32,743 nt of DNA, taken from positions 1 through 32,743 of the forward strand of contig JAGHUS010000189.1 in NCBI GenBank assembly GCA_018064685.1, given 5' to 3'. Position 1 is the first letter of the stretch, and each line of letters starts with the position of its first letter. This DNA is from Bacteroidales bacterium. Lineage in GTDB: Bacteria; Bacteroidota; Bacteroidia; Bacteroidales; Bacteroidaceae. Below the pieces are notes generated by a model. It was not told where the DNA came from. It did no database searches and saw nothing but the letters and a program-made list of their open reading frames with translations. This document shows positions 21,469 to 30,724 of this stretch, piece by piece. Position numbers and translations under genes: made by a program.

Positions 21469-22953
21469 TTATTTCAACCATCCGCTGTAGGAAATTGTCA
21501 ACATGCCACCATTGCTCTTTCCCAGCAGATCTCCATGGTTCATGCCATAGCTTGCTGTTATCCCCAATCCTTTAATCTGATGCGGTTGGTAGGTGGCTTC
21601 GACAAGCAGGAAGTCCCCTTTCTTCGGGTTTTCGTGTGGTATGTTGAAGTTGCCTAGACTCTTCTCGTGGGTGTAGAGGATGCGGTAACTCAGTTCGTCG
21701 CAGGGATTTCCCTTGATGCCCAGATGTATGGCTTTGATGCGGTTGTCTTGGCAGACGATTCTTCCGTCGGAACTGTAGCGTGGCGATAGCAGCAATGGAT
21801 TACCCATCGTGAAGCCGGCATGCTGATAGGCACCATAGATGTTGTGGTTGTAATAATTGTCCTGACCAGAGATGTATGGCACCTTGTCGCCGTAGGCTAC
21901 GAGGATGGGGCCAGACTGGTCGGTGGTGCTGATGTGCTCGGCTACGATGGTCGATACGATGGGGTTCTTGGGCAAGTTCAGTTCCACTCCCCAAAGGAAG
22001 TCTTTCCATCCATACTGCCAAGTGAACTGGCTGTGGTCTTCGAAATAATGTTCGCCGTAGACGGCTGCTCCCCATCCTTTACCATAGTAGTCAATGCGTG
22101 CCTGATAGGAGCCTGATGAGTTGCCCATGATGTTGGGGTGCTCTTCGTCGGTGATGTCGCTGCCCGAAGGGATGAAGGCTTGCAGGTATTCCTTGATGCC
22201 TTCTTTGAACTTGTAGCTTCCGTCGGCCTGGTTTGGGTCAATGCCTCGGTTCCATACTGTTCCTCCGAATTGGCAGAACATCTCAAGTCCACCGGTAAAG
22301 ACAATCGGGAATTTATCTTTGTTGCCGACGCGCAGATACCCCGCCTTGCTGTGGTAGAGCGAGTTGGCAGTGTACACTGCACTGTTGTTGCCATTGTTGA
22401 ACTTCCGCTGCCATTTGTTGTCGGCAAACCATCCGTAGGCGCAATGTCCCTTTATGGCAACGAGGTCTTTGGTTTTCGGGATGATCCAATACTCGGGCAC
22501 GCCGATTCGGACTTGGGGCACTGGACGTGCATTCGTTCCCAGCATCATGCCGCCGGATGACAGTTCCTGGTTTCTCATGCCCAATGGATGCTCCTTTTGC
22601 CCCACTGAAAGACGGACGGCTTTGTATTGGAAGTCGGCAAAGAGTTGCTGCACGATGAACTTGCTGTCATAGCCAAAGGGCAAGACGAGGTCAGCCCCAT
22701 AGCCGATACGCCATTTTCGCAGGCTGTCGGCATTAGTTTGTCGCTGTATGCCTGCTCGCAGATAGCCACTGTTGTTGTCGGTCGATGCAAGACCGTATTT
22801 GTTTGCTGACTGCCAGAATGGGGTGTAGTCCCCATCGCCAAACTGTCCGCTGAGCTCAGCTTTGTATTCTATGTCATCGCCAAGTCGTGACACTTGCGAT
22901 GAGGCCGAAATGCTGAGTGCAAAGGCTGTGAGAGCCAGAAGGTGTTTACGCAT
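21469..22953 (-). CDS. Capsule assembly protein of the Wzi family (outer-membrane beta-barrel)
   Basis: This 494-aa protein has a signal peptide (MRKHLLALTAFALSISASSQ) and a body of beta-barrel type: alternating aromatic strands such as YTPFWQSANKYGLAS, VRLSVGQKEHPLGM, RIGVPEYWI and LSYRILYTHEKSLG. The layout fits the Wzi family, which binds capsule polymer at the cell surface in E. coli. I chose ATG 22953 because an upstream ATG (22995) would put residues before the signal peptide. It lies 76 bases after the kinase gene in the same minus-strand operon. The family call rests on recognised motifs and context. Confidence 0.8.
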   Translation of the reverse strand: MRKHLLALTAFALSISASSQVSRLGDDIEYKAELSGQFGDGDYTPFWQSANKYGLASTDNNSGYLRAGIQRQTNADSLRKWRIGYGADLVLPFGYDSKFIVQQLFADFQYKAVRLSVGQKEHPLGMRNQELSSGGMMLGTNARPVPQVRIGVPEYWIIPKTKDLVAIKGHCAYGWFADNKWQRKFNNGNNSAVYTANSLYHSKAGYLRVGNKDKFPIVFTGGLEMFCQFGGTVWNRGIDPNQADGSYKFKEGIKEYLQAFIPSGSDITDEEHPNIMGNSSGSYQARIDYYGKGWGAAVYGEHYFEDHSQFTWQYGWKDFLWGVELNLPKNPIVSTIVAEHISTTDQSGPILVAYGDKVPYISGQDNYYNHNIYGAYQHAGFTMGNPLLLSPRYSSDGRIVCQDNRIKAIHLGIKGNPCDELSYRILYTHEKSLGNFNIPHENPKKGDFLLVEATYQPHQIKGLGITASYGMNHGDLLGKSNGGMLTISYSGWLK

Positions 22954-23029
22954 GGTGAAAATGAAAAATTTGTTCAGATATTGAAACTCCCGCAAATGCG
23001 TTCGATGCAGTTGCGGGAATTCCGTAATG

Positions 23030-25492
23030 TTATTTCTCTACATGATTGGCATCCCTTTCGCTGCCATTACCATAATTGCCATATATTCCGTAACGGCCAT
23101 AGTGCTTGCTGTACTTACCGTATTTACCTGTTCCGTAATATTGACCATACTTCTTCTTCTTCAGGTCAATGCCATTCAAAACAAGCGAAATCTTAGGCAG
23201 TTTCTTATCTCTGTCCAGTTCGTTGATGAGTTCAAAGTTCGCCTTCGGACTGTAGTCGGCACGGCATACGTAGATGCTTACGTCAGCCAGACGTCCCATT
23301 TCCAGAGTGTCGCTCACCAATCCCACTGGCGGCGTGTCGAGCAGGATGATGTCGTATTTGTTGCGCAGATAATTGATGGCCTCATCCAATCGGTTGCGTG
23401 AAATCAGTTCGCCAGGGTTGGGCGGTATGATACCAGCGGGCATAACGTCGAGGTTCGGGCTGAGCACTCCCTCGTGTATCTGTGCTTCGAGCACGTCGTA
23501 TCCGGCCGTCTCGTCGGCAAGGAAGTTCGTGATGCCTCGCTTGTCGCTAGGCAGTTTGAACAGGCGTACGAGCTGGGGCTTGCGGATGTCGAGGCCGATG
23601 ACAAGGACCTTCTTGCCCAGTAATGCATACGACATGGCCAGGTTGGTGCATACGAATGTCTTTCCTTCGCCCGGAATGGTGGACGTGCAAAGGACGACTT
23701 TCTGGTTATTGCCCATGATGAAGCGCATATTTGTGCGCAAACCACGGAACGTCTCCTCCATGGTGTCGTTGGTGTTGGCCGATACGACAACAGCGCGCTC
23801 CACTCCCTTGGGCAGGTGGGTGAATGGGATGTCTGCCACCAAGGGGATCTTGGTCAGTTTCTCCACGTCCTCTCTTCCTTCAATGCGGTAGCGCAAGAGT
23901 TCGATGAGGTAGAATATGGCGATGGGCAGTGCTATTCCGAGCAGTATGGCAATGAGCCATATTATCCTGTTCTTAGGCGATACCTTTCCTCCCACCTGAG
24001 GTTCGTCCAGCCATTTCGCCTTTGTGGCTGTCGATGCCAGCGAGATGAGGTTCTCCTCTCGTTTCTGCAAGAGAGTCAGGTACAGACCTGCCTTGATCTC
24101 TTGCTGGCGGCCTATGTCGTTCAAGACACGCTCGTGTGTGGGAGTGCTGGAAATCTTGCCAGCGAAAAGTGCATGCTGGCTGTCGATGCTGCGCTTCTGA
24201 ATCTGAAGGTCTGAGTCGATGCTGCGCAGTGATTGTGCGATGGATGCACGCAGGTTGTAAACCTCTTCCGACAGTTTTGTGATGGCAGGGTTGTTCTCTG
24301 TGCCCATCTTAGCCAGACGATTGTATTGAAGTCTGGCTTCGTTGTATTTCGTTATCTGGGTGTTCAGCAACTGGTCTTGGATGCCCAGGTTGGCGGGAAT
24401 CACGTTCTCCTCGTTGGCAGGGTTGTTGACATAGCTGATGAGCGACTTGACAAGTGTGATTTGTGTCTGTATCTCAACCTGTTCTTTCTGATAGGATGTT
24501 GAGTTTGCCAATGCATTGGTGGCATCGTTGCTCAGGTTGATAAGGTCGTTCTCCTTCTTGAATTGTTCCAGATTCTTTTCCGTGCTGTCCAGTTCCTGTC
24601 CGATGGAGTCCAGACGCTCGTTGATGAAGTTCCTTGTCTTGTTGGCCACCTCGTTCTTGTCGGCATTCGCCTCTTGGTTATAGCTCTCCAGCAATTGTGT
24701 CAGGTAGTCAACAGCGCGCTCGGGCTCAGTGTCCACCAATCCCAACTGGGCCACCGTTGTCGTTTTGCTGGATGCTTGGGCCGACAGTCTTGATGCATAA
24801 TGCCGCCCCATGGTTTTGATGGGGTATATTAATACGGTGAGTTTGTTTTCCACCTGGGGCATTGCGTCATCTCGCTCGAAATGCAGTGCTCCCACCGGGG
24901 TGTCGTAATCCGCTGGCAGACTGGGGATGTCGAATTCCTTCTTGGCAGGCTTTTGGGCGTTCTTTTCCGCTATTTCTGCTGCGATGTGGTATCCCCTCCC
25001 TTTTGGCGTCATCTCCAGTTTGATGGTTGCCGTGAGGCTGTCCATTTTCCCGGGACTCATGCTTACGTTTACGGGAGAGCATTTGTAGAGTTCCTTGTCG
25101 GTGAACTTACCTTGGGTGTAATAGCGCACATTGAGGTTTAATGCTTTGACGATAGCGTTGGAGATGGTCGTGGATGACAATACTTCCAATTCGTTGTCAA
25201 ATCCGTCCGTCGTACTGATGATACCCATCTCAGACAGGTTCATCATGCTGCCGCCACCCTTTTTTCTGCTGCCACCTTCGCTGCTGTCATCTTTTATCAG
25301 TAGTTTTGCGCTGGCCGAGTAACTGGGCGTTTGTAATTTAAGGTATACGTACGCTCCTCCCAAGCAAAGGATTACACTGATGATGACCCACGGCCAATGT
25401 AATAGAAGTATGTTTAGTGCACGTTTTAGGGTAAAGCCTCCGTTTTGCTGCTCTTTAAGATCGGCATTTTCTGTTTGGGTTGCTTCTGCCAT
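23030..25492 (-). CDS. Polysaccharide co-polymerase with tyrosine autokinase (Wzc-like)
   Basis: This 820-aa protein combines a Wzz-type chain-length domain with a cytoplasmic bacterial tyrosine kinase. Membrane segments lie at about 30-50 (HWPWVIISVILCLGGAYVYL) and about 507-530, with a long periplasmic coiled-coil part between. The kinase has Walker A (STIPGEGKTF, about 601-610), Walker A' (VLVIGLDIRKP, about 625-635) and Walker B (IILLDTPPVG, about 712-721). The C-terminus is a tyrosine cluster of nine Tyr in about 27 residues (KKYGQYYGTGKYGKY and on), the autophosphorylation site of the family. Phosphorylation cycles control polymer length and export. The in-frame ATG at 25561 is upstream of the -7 box at 25542-25549, so ATG 25492 is preferred. 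It heads the minus-strand operon. Confidence 0.94.
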   Translation of the reverse strand: MAEATQTENADLKEQQNGGFTLKRALNILLLHWPWVIISVILCLGGAYVYLKLQTPSYSASAKLLIKDDSSEGGSRKKGGGSMMNLSEMGIISTTDGFDNELEVLSSTTISNAIVKALNLNVRYYTQGKFTDKELYKCSPVNVSMSPGKMDSLTATIKLEMTPKGRGYHIAAEIAEKNAQKPAKKEFDIPSLPADYDTPVGALHFERDDAMPQVENKLTVLIYPIKTMGRHYASRLSAQASSKTTTVAQLGLVDTEPERAVDYLTQLLESYNQEANADKNEVANKTRNFINERLDSIGQELDSTEKNLEQFKKENDLINLSNDATNALANSTSYQKEQVEIQTQITLVKSLISYVNNPANEENVIPANLGIQDQLLNTQITKYNEARLQYNRLAKMGTENNPAITKLSEEVYNLRASIAQSLRSIDSDLQIQKRSIDSQHALFAGKISSTPTHERVLNDIGRQQEIKAGLYLTLLQKREENLISLASTATKAKWLDEPQVGGKVSPKNRIIWLIAILLGIALPIAIFYLIELLRYRIEGREDVEKLTKIPLVADIPFTHLPKGVERAVVVSANTNDTMEETFRGLRTNMRFIMGNNQKVVLCTSTIPGEGKTFVCTNLAMSYALLGKKVLVIGLDIRKPQLVRLFKLPSDKRGITNFLADETAGYDVLEAQIHEGVLSPNLDVMPAGIIPPNPGELISRNRLDEAINYLRNKYDIILLDTPPVGLVSDTLEMGRLADVSIYVCRADYSPKANFELINELDRDKKLPKISLVLNGIDLKKKKYGQYYGTGKYGKYSKHYGRYGIYGNYGNGSERDANHVEK

Positions 25493-25541
25493 ATTGTTGA
25501 GATTGTTTTTTGTTGTGTGATTGTTGTGGTCAATAATTGTG

Positions 25542-25549
25542 CAAAAGTA
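25542..25549 (-). promoter_or_regulatory. Probable -7 box for the minus-strand export operon
   Basis: TACTTTTG on the minus strand fits TAnnTTTG, 50 bases before ATG 25492. The -33 element is not clear. It shares a 204-bp divergent gap with the box at 25664. Confidence 0.5.
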
Positions 25550-25663
25550 ATAAAAAAGCACTGAATAATGAAATTATTCCGACTGAAATTGCGAAAAGCT
25601 CGTTAATTCGTGGGTGGAAGGCAAAAAAAATAATTATTCTTTTTCTTTGTTGCTGATTTTTTG

Positions 25664-25671
25664 TAAATTTG
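25664..25671 (+). promoter_or_regulatory. Probable -7 box for the phosphoglycosyl transferase-like gene and rfbA
   Basis: TAAATTTG fits TAnnTTTG and lies 25 bases before ATG 25697. A TTTG at 25646-25649 is closer than usual (14 bp). The short leader supports the chosen start. Confidence 0.5.
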
Positions 25672-25696
25672 CGTTAGAAAGTCAAATTGTATACTA

Positions 25697-26542
25697 ATGA
25701 GTGCAAAAGAATCTAGCAGTACGGTTTTAGTTGGTGGTGGCATGGAGGTGCTGTCCTTCTATTCTCGTCTGAAGCGCCCGGAGAGGGTGTGCGGCATTTT
25801 TTGCCCTTATGGCGTAAGGCTCCCTGAAGGTCTGCAGCGTTTGGGCGAAATGGATGATGTGGCTGAATATGTAAATAAAAATATCAATATAAAGAAGGTT
25901 TATTGTGGTATTAGCGGTATTTCGCTGAACGAGGTGCGTTCTGTGCAGAACGGCTGTAAGGCTCGTGCAGTGAAATTCTGTGTGGTACTACCTATGGTCA
26001 GCGACTTGAATGCTGATTTCGTGGTAGCTAAAGCCGGAAAATCGGTGGTGCTGACGCCAAAGGGCGAGCCGCTTTCCTACATGTATAACCGTATGATAAA
26101 GAGGTTCTTTGATCTCTTTTTCGTGATTCTCTTTATGTTGACATTCTTTCCGTTTGTCTACATCTTTAAGGCTATATTGGCTAAGTGCAAGAAGCGCGGT
26201 TCTTCGTTCTGTACGCAGGCTTGTGTCGGACCCAGCAACCGTCCTTTCAACCGTGTGGCGTTCAGGGGTGATAAGAGGTCTATGGCCCGTGTCTTCAATG
26301 TCTTGAAAGGCGAAATGAGTCTTGTCGGCCCTACCTACTATGATTTGGAAGAGGGCATGGGGCTCGATGATCTGCCTAGACGATTGGCCCGCCGCCACCT
26401 GAAGCCAGGTATGGCAAGCTATGCTCATGTAAAAAAAGTGGATTCTGATCCCGAGGCACGTCTGGAGGCTGATATCTGGTATGCCGAGCATTGGTCTTTG
26501 TGGACGGATATTAGTATCTTGTTCCGCTCGTTTTTTGTGTAG
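25697..26542 (+). CDS. Phosphoglycosyl transferase-like protein lacking the catalytic Asp-Glu pair
   Basis: This 281-aa protein has an N-terminal Rossmann-like part (STVLVGGGMEVLSFYSRLK, about 8-26, to about 110), one hydrophobic segment (about 137-160, RFFDLFFVILFMLTFFPFVY), then a region that aligns by eye with bacterial sugar transferases: FNVLKGEMSLVGP (200-212) equals the family's NVFxGDMSxVGP. In active enzymes HLDELPQL stands directly before that motif; here the residues are RGDKRSMARV, so both catalytic acids are missing. The KFRTM motif is also not recognisable. It is probably a pseudoenzyme, perhaps regulating another transferase or binding a nucleotide. No frameshift is seen and it is followed after 28 bases by rfbA, so it seems maintained. 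Confidence 0.7.
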   Translation: MSAKESSSTVLVGGGMEVLSFYSRLKRPERVCGIFCPYGVRLPEGLQRLGEMDDVAEYVNKNINIKKVYCGISGISLNEVRSVQNGCKARAVKFCVVLPMVSDLNADFVVAKAGKSVVLTPKGEPLSYMYNRMIKRFFDLFFVILFMLTFFPFVYIFKAILAKCKKRGSSFCTQACVGPSNRPFNRVAFRGDKRSMARVFNVLKGEMSLVGPTYYDLEEGMGLDDLPRRLARRHLKPGMASYAHVKKVDSDPEARLEADIWYAEHWSLWTDISILFRSFFV

Positions 26543-26570
26543 TTCTAACAATTTTGAAAATATATAAATA

Positions 26571-27461
26571 ATGAAAGGTATAGTGCTGGCTGGTGGTTCG
26601 GGTACGCGTTTGTATCCCATTACCAAAGGTGTGAGCAAGCAGATGCTGCCCATCTTCGACAAGCCCATGATATATTATCCTATTAGTGTGCTGATGCTTG
26701 CGGGCATTCGCGAAATCCTTATCATTTCCACGCCTTATGATTTGCCTGGTTTTCAGCGCTTGTTGGGTGATGGCAGTGATTATGGTGTGCATTTCGAGTA
26801 TGCCGAGCAGCCTTCGCCCGATGGCTTGGCTCAGGCGTTCATCATTGGTCGCGAGTTTGTGGGCGATGACAGTGTCTGCCTTGTTTTGGGCGACAATATC
26901 TTCTATGGGGCTGGTTTCTCGGGCATGCTGCATGAGGCCGTGTTTACAGCCGAGAAGGATGGCAAGGCTACGGTGTTCGGATATTGGGTGAACGACCCAG
27001 AACGCTATGGCGTGGCCGAGTTTGACAAGAACGGTAACTGCCTCAGCATCGAAGAGAAGCCTCAGCAGCCCAAGAGCAACTATGCTGTGGTGGGATTGTA
27101 TTTCTACCCCAACAAGGTTTTGGACGTAGCTTCTCATATCAAGCCTTCGGCACGAGGTGAACTGGAGATTACGACCGTCAACCAGGAGTTCCTGGAGTCG
27201 GGCGAATTGAAGGTGCAGACTTTAGGCCGTGGTTTTGCGTGGCTTGACACGGGTACGCACGATTCTCTTTCCGAGGCCAGTACGTTCATCGAGGTCATCG
27301 AGAAGCGTCAAGGACTGAAGGTTGCTTGTCTCGAGGGCATCGCCTATCGTAAAGGTTGGATCACAGAGGAACGGATGCGCGAATTGGCCCAGCCTATGTT
27401 GAAGAACCAGTACGGCCAGTATCTGCTGAAGGTGATTGATGATTTGAAGAGGGGTGTATAG
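26571..27461 (+). CDS. rfbA: Glucose-1-phosphate thymidylyltransferase
   Basis: This 296-aa enzyme (also called RmlA) makes dTDP-glucose from glucose-1-phosphate and dTTP, the first step to dTDP-rhamnose and other dTDP-sugars. The nucleotide-binding start [46 protein letters not shown] and [10 protein letters not shown] are all canonical, and the length is that of the family. It lies 28 bases after the phosphoglycosyl transferase-like gene and probably shares its promoter. The usual partners rfbB, rfbC and rfbD are not in this window, so the later steps must be encoded elsewhere. Confidence 0.97.
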   Translation: MKGIVLAGGSGTRLYPITKGVSKQMLPIFDKPMIYYPISVLMLAGIREILIISTPYDLPGFQRLLGDGSDYGVHFEYAEQPSPDGLAQAFIIGREFVGDDSVCLVLGDNIFYGAGFSGMLHEAVFTAEKDGKATVFGYWVNDPERYGVAEFDKNGNCLSIEEKPQQPKSNYAVVGLYFYPNKVLDVASHIKPSARGELEITTVNQEFLESGELKVQTLGRGFAWLDTGTHDSLSEASTFIEVIEKRQGLKVACLEGIAYRKGWITEERMRELAQPMLKNQYGQYLLKVIDDLKRGV

Positions 27462-27497
27462 CGTGCAGAAGATGGCTGTGATAGCGCATTTGAAAAA

Positions 27498-27585
27498 CTG
27501 CTAGAGTTTTTTGAAAATTCTGCTAGAGTTTTTTGAAAAAACTGCTAGGGCTTTTTGAAAAAACTGCTAGACTATTTTGAAAATG
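27498..27585. repeat. Four 22-bp tandem repeats after rfbA
   Basis: Units begin at 27498, 27520, 27542 and 27564, exactly 22 bp apart, each CTGCTAG(A/G)(G/C)TTTTTTGAAAA-like. Each unit contains a T6/A-run pair (TTTTTTGAAAA). No gene lies in this stretch (27462-27755, 294 bp). It might end transcription of rfbA or bind a protein once every two helical turns. Confidence 0.85.
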
Positions 27586-27755
27586 TCGCAAAAGCAATAA
27601 AGAATGCTGCTGTAACAGTTGTGTTTTTCTGTCATAAGAATTTGTGAGAATTTAAAAAATAAGTATAAAACAGCCGAAGCCGTACAACAAAGCCGTCTCT
27701 TCGCAGTTTGGTGTCTTGTCGGGAGGGCGTTTGTGGCTTCATAATAAGAATTAAA

Positions 27756-28382
27756 ATGGGATTTTTTGGAAAACTGTTCGGTAAGAAAAAGGCCGAAGAA
27801 GAAGTGCGCGTTGGCGGAATGGAAGACTTCATGACGCTGATACGTGTATACTATCAGTCTGTTATGGCTGCTCAGTTGGGAATCAATAATCTGGGTGCTT
27901 TGCCCGACTTGCGAGTGTTCAAGCAGACTTTCAAGGTGGCAACAGTCAACAATAAACTGGGTGTAGGTGAAAAGAAGCACTGCCAGAAGCTTCTTATGGA
28001 CATGTATAATCTGCCTGCTACCTTCTTTGCCGAGATAGATGCCAGCGTAAAGAAGCGTTGCAAGAAGGTACAGGATATGCAGCCTTATTTCATCATGTTC
28101 CAAGGCTTCAGTCAGGACCTGATGATGTTGATGGGCAATCTGATGAAGTGGAAGTTCCGTATGCCGGGCTTCTTCAAGAAGGCTATGCGCGGAATGGTCG
28201 AGAAGCAGATACATGAAATCATGACGCGTCCTAACTGGAAAGACGAAGGCGTGCGCCGCACTTGTGTCAGCATTCGCCAGTATCAGCAGAATCTGAACTA
28301 TAGCGAGAACTGGATGTCTGACTACGTCTACACCATCGTTATGCTGGCAAAAAAGGAGCCCAAGCAGTCTGTTGAAGGGTGA
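27756..28382 (+). CDS. Conserved protein of unknown function
   Basis: This 208-aa protein begins MGFFGKLFGKKKAEEE, an amphipathic, basic start that may touch the membrane. The rest is helical and rich in Met, Lys and Phe (MYNLPATFFAEIDASVKKRC, LMGNLMKWKFRMPGFFKKAM). No signal peptide, membrane segment or catalytic motif is seen. I do not recognise the family. The start at 27756 is chosen over 27708 because the extra residues look unrelated. It stands before the zapA/rny block, with a separate promoter for the next genes, so it is probably its own unit. Confidence 0.75.
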   Translation: MGFFGKLFGKKKAEEEVRVGGMEDFMTLIRVYYQSVMAAQLGINNLGALPDLRVFKQTFKVATVNNKLGVGEKKHCQKLLMDMYNLPATFFAEIDASVKKRCKKVQDMQPYFIMFQGFSQDLMMLMGNLMKWKFRMPGFFKKAMRGMVEKQIHEIMTRPNWKDEGVRRTCVSIRQYQQNLNYSENWMSDYVYTIVMLAKKEPKQSVEG

Positions 28383-28407
28383 TAAATAGAAAAAAGTAAT
28401 AAAATAT

Positions 28408-28438
28408 TTTGATACTTCGGACAAAAATACTAATTTTG
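28408..28438 (+). promoter_or_regulatory. Promoter of the coiled-coil/zapA genes
   Basis: TTTG (28408-28411), 19 bp, TAATTTTG (28431-28438): an exact fit to the Bacteroidetes consensus, 26 bases before ATG 28465. Confidence 0.75.
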
Positions 28439-28464
28439 TCGCGAATTTGGCATAAGAGCATATT

Positions 28465-28764
28465 ATGAAAGGTGAAGATATTCAGTTGGTAAGATTGCTT
28501 GAGACTCGTGTCAGGCAGCTTATCTTGCGCAACAAGGAGCTGATGCAGCAGAATGCGCAGCTCTGGCAGCAAGTGACTGAAGATGACACCCGTATGCAGG
28601 CTTTGAAGGAGGAAAATGGAAAACTTCAGGCTCAATATGCCGATTTAAAGACAGCTCGTATGTTGCAGCTCAGCGATAACGATACACGCGATGCTAAGCA
28701 ACGTATGGCAAAGCTGGTGAGAGATATTGATAAATGTATCGCCATACTTAAAGCCGAGAGATAA
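28465..28764 (+). CDS. Short coiled-coil protein upstream of zapA (ZapB-like role possible)
   Basis: This 99-aa protein is almost wholly a coiled coil (LLETRVRQLILRNKELMQQN, then ALKEENGKLQAQYADLKTAR). Such a protein regularly precedes zapA in Bacteroidetes. Its size and helix content recall ZapB, the partner of ZapA at the division ring, but sequence identity cannot be judged here. The stop TAA shares one base with the zapA ATG (TAATG), which suggests coupled translation. Confidence 0.75.
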   Translation: MKGEDIQLVRLLETRVRQLILRNKELMQQNAQLWQQVTEDDTRMQALKEENGKLQAQYADLKTARMLQLSDNDTRDAKQRMAKLVRDIDKCIAILKAER

Positions 28765-29060
28765 TGGCAGGCGTTAGTGATACACTTTCCATAACCCTGA
28801 AGCTGGGCGGACGAATACTGCCGCCTATGACTATCAAAAGGGAAGATGAAGAAGTCTACCGTAATGCGGAGAAACTTATCAACCAGAGGTTTAGCTACTA
28901 TGCTAATACCTATCCTCAGCTGGGTAGCGAAATGTACTTGACAATGATGGCACTGGACATCGCAGTGCAATTGAAAAGTGCAGAGTCCAGTCAGGGACCG
29001 CTTACCGATACCATAAAGCAATTGGTGGGGGAGATAGAAGCATCGTTGGAACAGAAGTAG
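28764..29060 (+). CDS. zapA: Cell division protein ZapA
   Basis: This 98-aa protein stabilises FtsZ filaments at the division site. It shows the ZapA pattern: SITLKLGGRILPPMTIKRED at the N-terminus, EVYRNAEKLINQRF, then a C-terminal helix with LTMMALDIAVQLKSAE and a final coiled coil (DTIKQLVGEIEASLEQK). Its size and position before rny are as in other Bacteroidetes. Confidence 0.88.
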   Translation: MAGVSDTLSITLKLGGRILPPMTIKREDEEVYRNAEKLINQRFSYYANTYPQLGSEMYLTMMALDIAVQLKSAESSQGPLTDTIKQLVGEIEASLEQK

Positions 29061-29148
29061 TCAATTTTCGAACATCTTTTTTGCCGCTGTCGGTTTTAGC
29101 AGAGTGGAACAATAATTAAATACTAACTAAAAACCGATTTTATCTGTT

Positions 29149-30705
29149 ATGGAATATATAATAGCAGGTGGTGGTGCATTGTTGATTATTGCGGTATGGA
29201 CTATTGTCGTATACCGTGTAACCTTGCCTGCCAAATTAAAGAAGATGGAAGCCGATGCGCAAGCGAAAGCTGAGCAAGAGGCTGAAGTAGTGAAGCAGAA
29301 GAAACTCCTTGAAGTTAAGGAGAAGTTCTTGAACAAGAAGGCTGAACTGGAAAAGGAGGTTCAGCAGCGCAATCAGCAGATTCAGCAGGGCGAGAACCGC
29401 ATCAAGCAGCGCGAGATGAGTCTGAACCAGCGTCAGGACGAACTGAACCGCAAGAAGCAGGAGGTAGAGAACATGCGTGCTCGCACCGAGCAGCAGCAGA
29501 CCGTCCTTGCACAGCGTGAAGAGGAACTGAACCATCGTCAGGCCAGTCTTGTAGAGCAGGAGCGCAACAAGCTGGAGGAAATTAGCGGCTTGAGTCAGGA
29601 AGAGGCTAAGGAGCAGCTTATCCAGAGCTTGAAGGATGAGGCTCGTACGGCTGCCGCTTCGTATGTCAACGAGATTATGGATGAGGCTAAGCTGAATGCC
29701 AATAAGGAGGCTAAGCGCATCATCATTCAGACCATTCAGCGTGTGGCTACCGAGACGGCTGTCGAGAACAGCGTTACGGTATTCCATATTGACAATGACG
29801 ACGTCAAGGGTCGTGTCATTGGACGTGAGGGACGAAACATTCGTGCCCTGGAGGCTGCTACAGGTGTTGAGATTGTTGTCGACGACACTCCCGAGGCCAT
29901 TGTCATCTCGGCTTTCGATCCCGTTCGCCGTGAAATCTGTCGTCTGGCTCTGCATCAGCTGGTAGCTGACGGCCGTATCCATCCCGCTCGTATCGAGGAA
30001 GTGGTGGCTAAGGTTAAGAAGCAGGTCGAGGAGGAGATTATGGAGACCGGTAAGCGCACAGCCATCGACCTTGGCGTGCATGGTCTGCATCCCGAACTTA
30101 TTCGCATCATCGGTAAGATGAAGTACCGTTCTTCATACGGCCAGAACCTCTTGCAGCACTCTCGCGAGACTGCCAACCTCTGTGCTGTGATGGCTGCCGA
30201 GTTGGGCTTGAATCCCAAGAAGGCAAAGCGTGCCGGATTGTTGCATGATATTGGTAAGGTGCCCGACGAGGATCCCGAAATGCCCCACGCACTCTATGGT
30301 GCCAAACTGGCCGAGCAGTGCAAGGAGAAGGCTGATATCTGCAATGCCATCGGTGCTCACCACGAGGAGATGGAGATGGAGACTCTCATCGCTCCCATCG
30401 TGCAGATTTGCGACGCCATCAGTGGCGCACGTCCCGGTGCCCGTCGTGAGATTGTCGAGGCATACATCAAGCGCCTCAAGGATCTGGAGAATATCGCCAT
30501 GAGCTATCCTGGTGTCACCAAGACCTATGCCATCCAGGCTGGTCGTGAGTTGCGTGTCATCGTGGGTGCTGACAAGATCGACGACAAGCAGATCGAGGTG
30601 CTCTCGAGCGACATTGCTACACGCATCCAGAACGAGATGACCTATCCCGGTCAGGTGAAGATTACCGTGATTCGCGAGACTCGTGCTGTAAGCTACGCTA
30701 AGTAA
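29149..30705 (+). CDS. rny: Ribonuclease Y
   Basis: This 518-aa membrane-tied endoribonuclease starts mRNA decay. The order is one N-terminal membrane helix (about 4-24, [20 protein letters not shown]), a long coiled coil (about 30-170), a KH domain (about 210-270, [17 protein letters not shown]) and an HD domain (about 335-430) with [15 protein letters not shown] and AHHEEMEME. All metal-binding His and Asp residues of the HD motif are visible. The length is typical. It lies 88 bases after zapA, too little for a 6S RNA gene between them. Confidence 0.97.
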   Translation: MEYIIAGGGALLIIAVWTIVVYRVTLPAKLKKMEADAQAKAEQEAEVVKQKKLLEVKEKFLNKKAELEKEVQQRNQQIQQGENRIKQREMSLNQRQDELNRKKQEVENMRARTEQQQTVLAQREEELNHRQASLVEQERNKLEEISGLSQEEAKEQLIQSLKDEARTAAASYVNEIMDEAKLNANKEAKRIIIQTIQRVATETAVENSVTVFHIDNDDVKGRVIGREGRNIRALEAATGVEIVVDDTPEAIVISAFDPVRREICRLALHQLVADGRIHPARIEEVVAKVKKQVEEEIMETGKRTAIDLGVHGLHPELIRIIGKMKYRSSYGQNLLQHSRETANLCAVMAAELGLNPKKAKRAGLLHDIGKVPDEDPEMPHALYGAKLAEQCKEKADICNAIGAHHEEMEMETLIAPIVQICDAISGARPGARREIVEAYIKRLKDLENIAMSYPGVTKTYAIQAGRELRVIVGADKIDDKQIEVLSSDIATRIQNEMTYPGQVKITVIRETRAVSYAK

Positions 30706-30724
30706 ACTGTTTGGTTTTGTGTGT

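Noticed and set aside
25697..26542. Pseudogene call for the dyad-less transferase
   Set aside because: The frame is intact over 281 codons with a promoter box and a close downstream neighbour, so a maintained pseudoenzyme is more likely than decay.
27498..27585. Possible CRISPR array
   Set aside because: The repeats touch each other with no unique spacers of 30-40 bp, and no cas genes are near. The same holds for the array at 17186-17273.
29061..29148. 6S RNA between zapA and rny
   Set aside because: The gap is only 88 bases, too short for a 6S RNA of about 180-200 bases, and no matching structure was seen.
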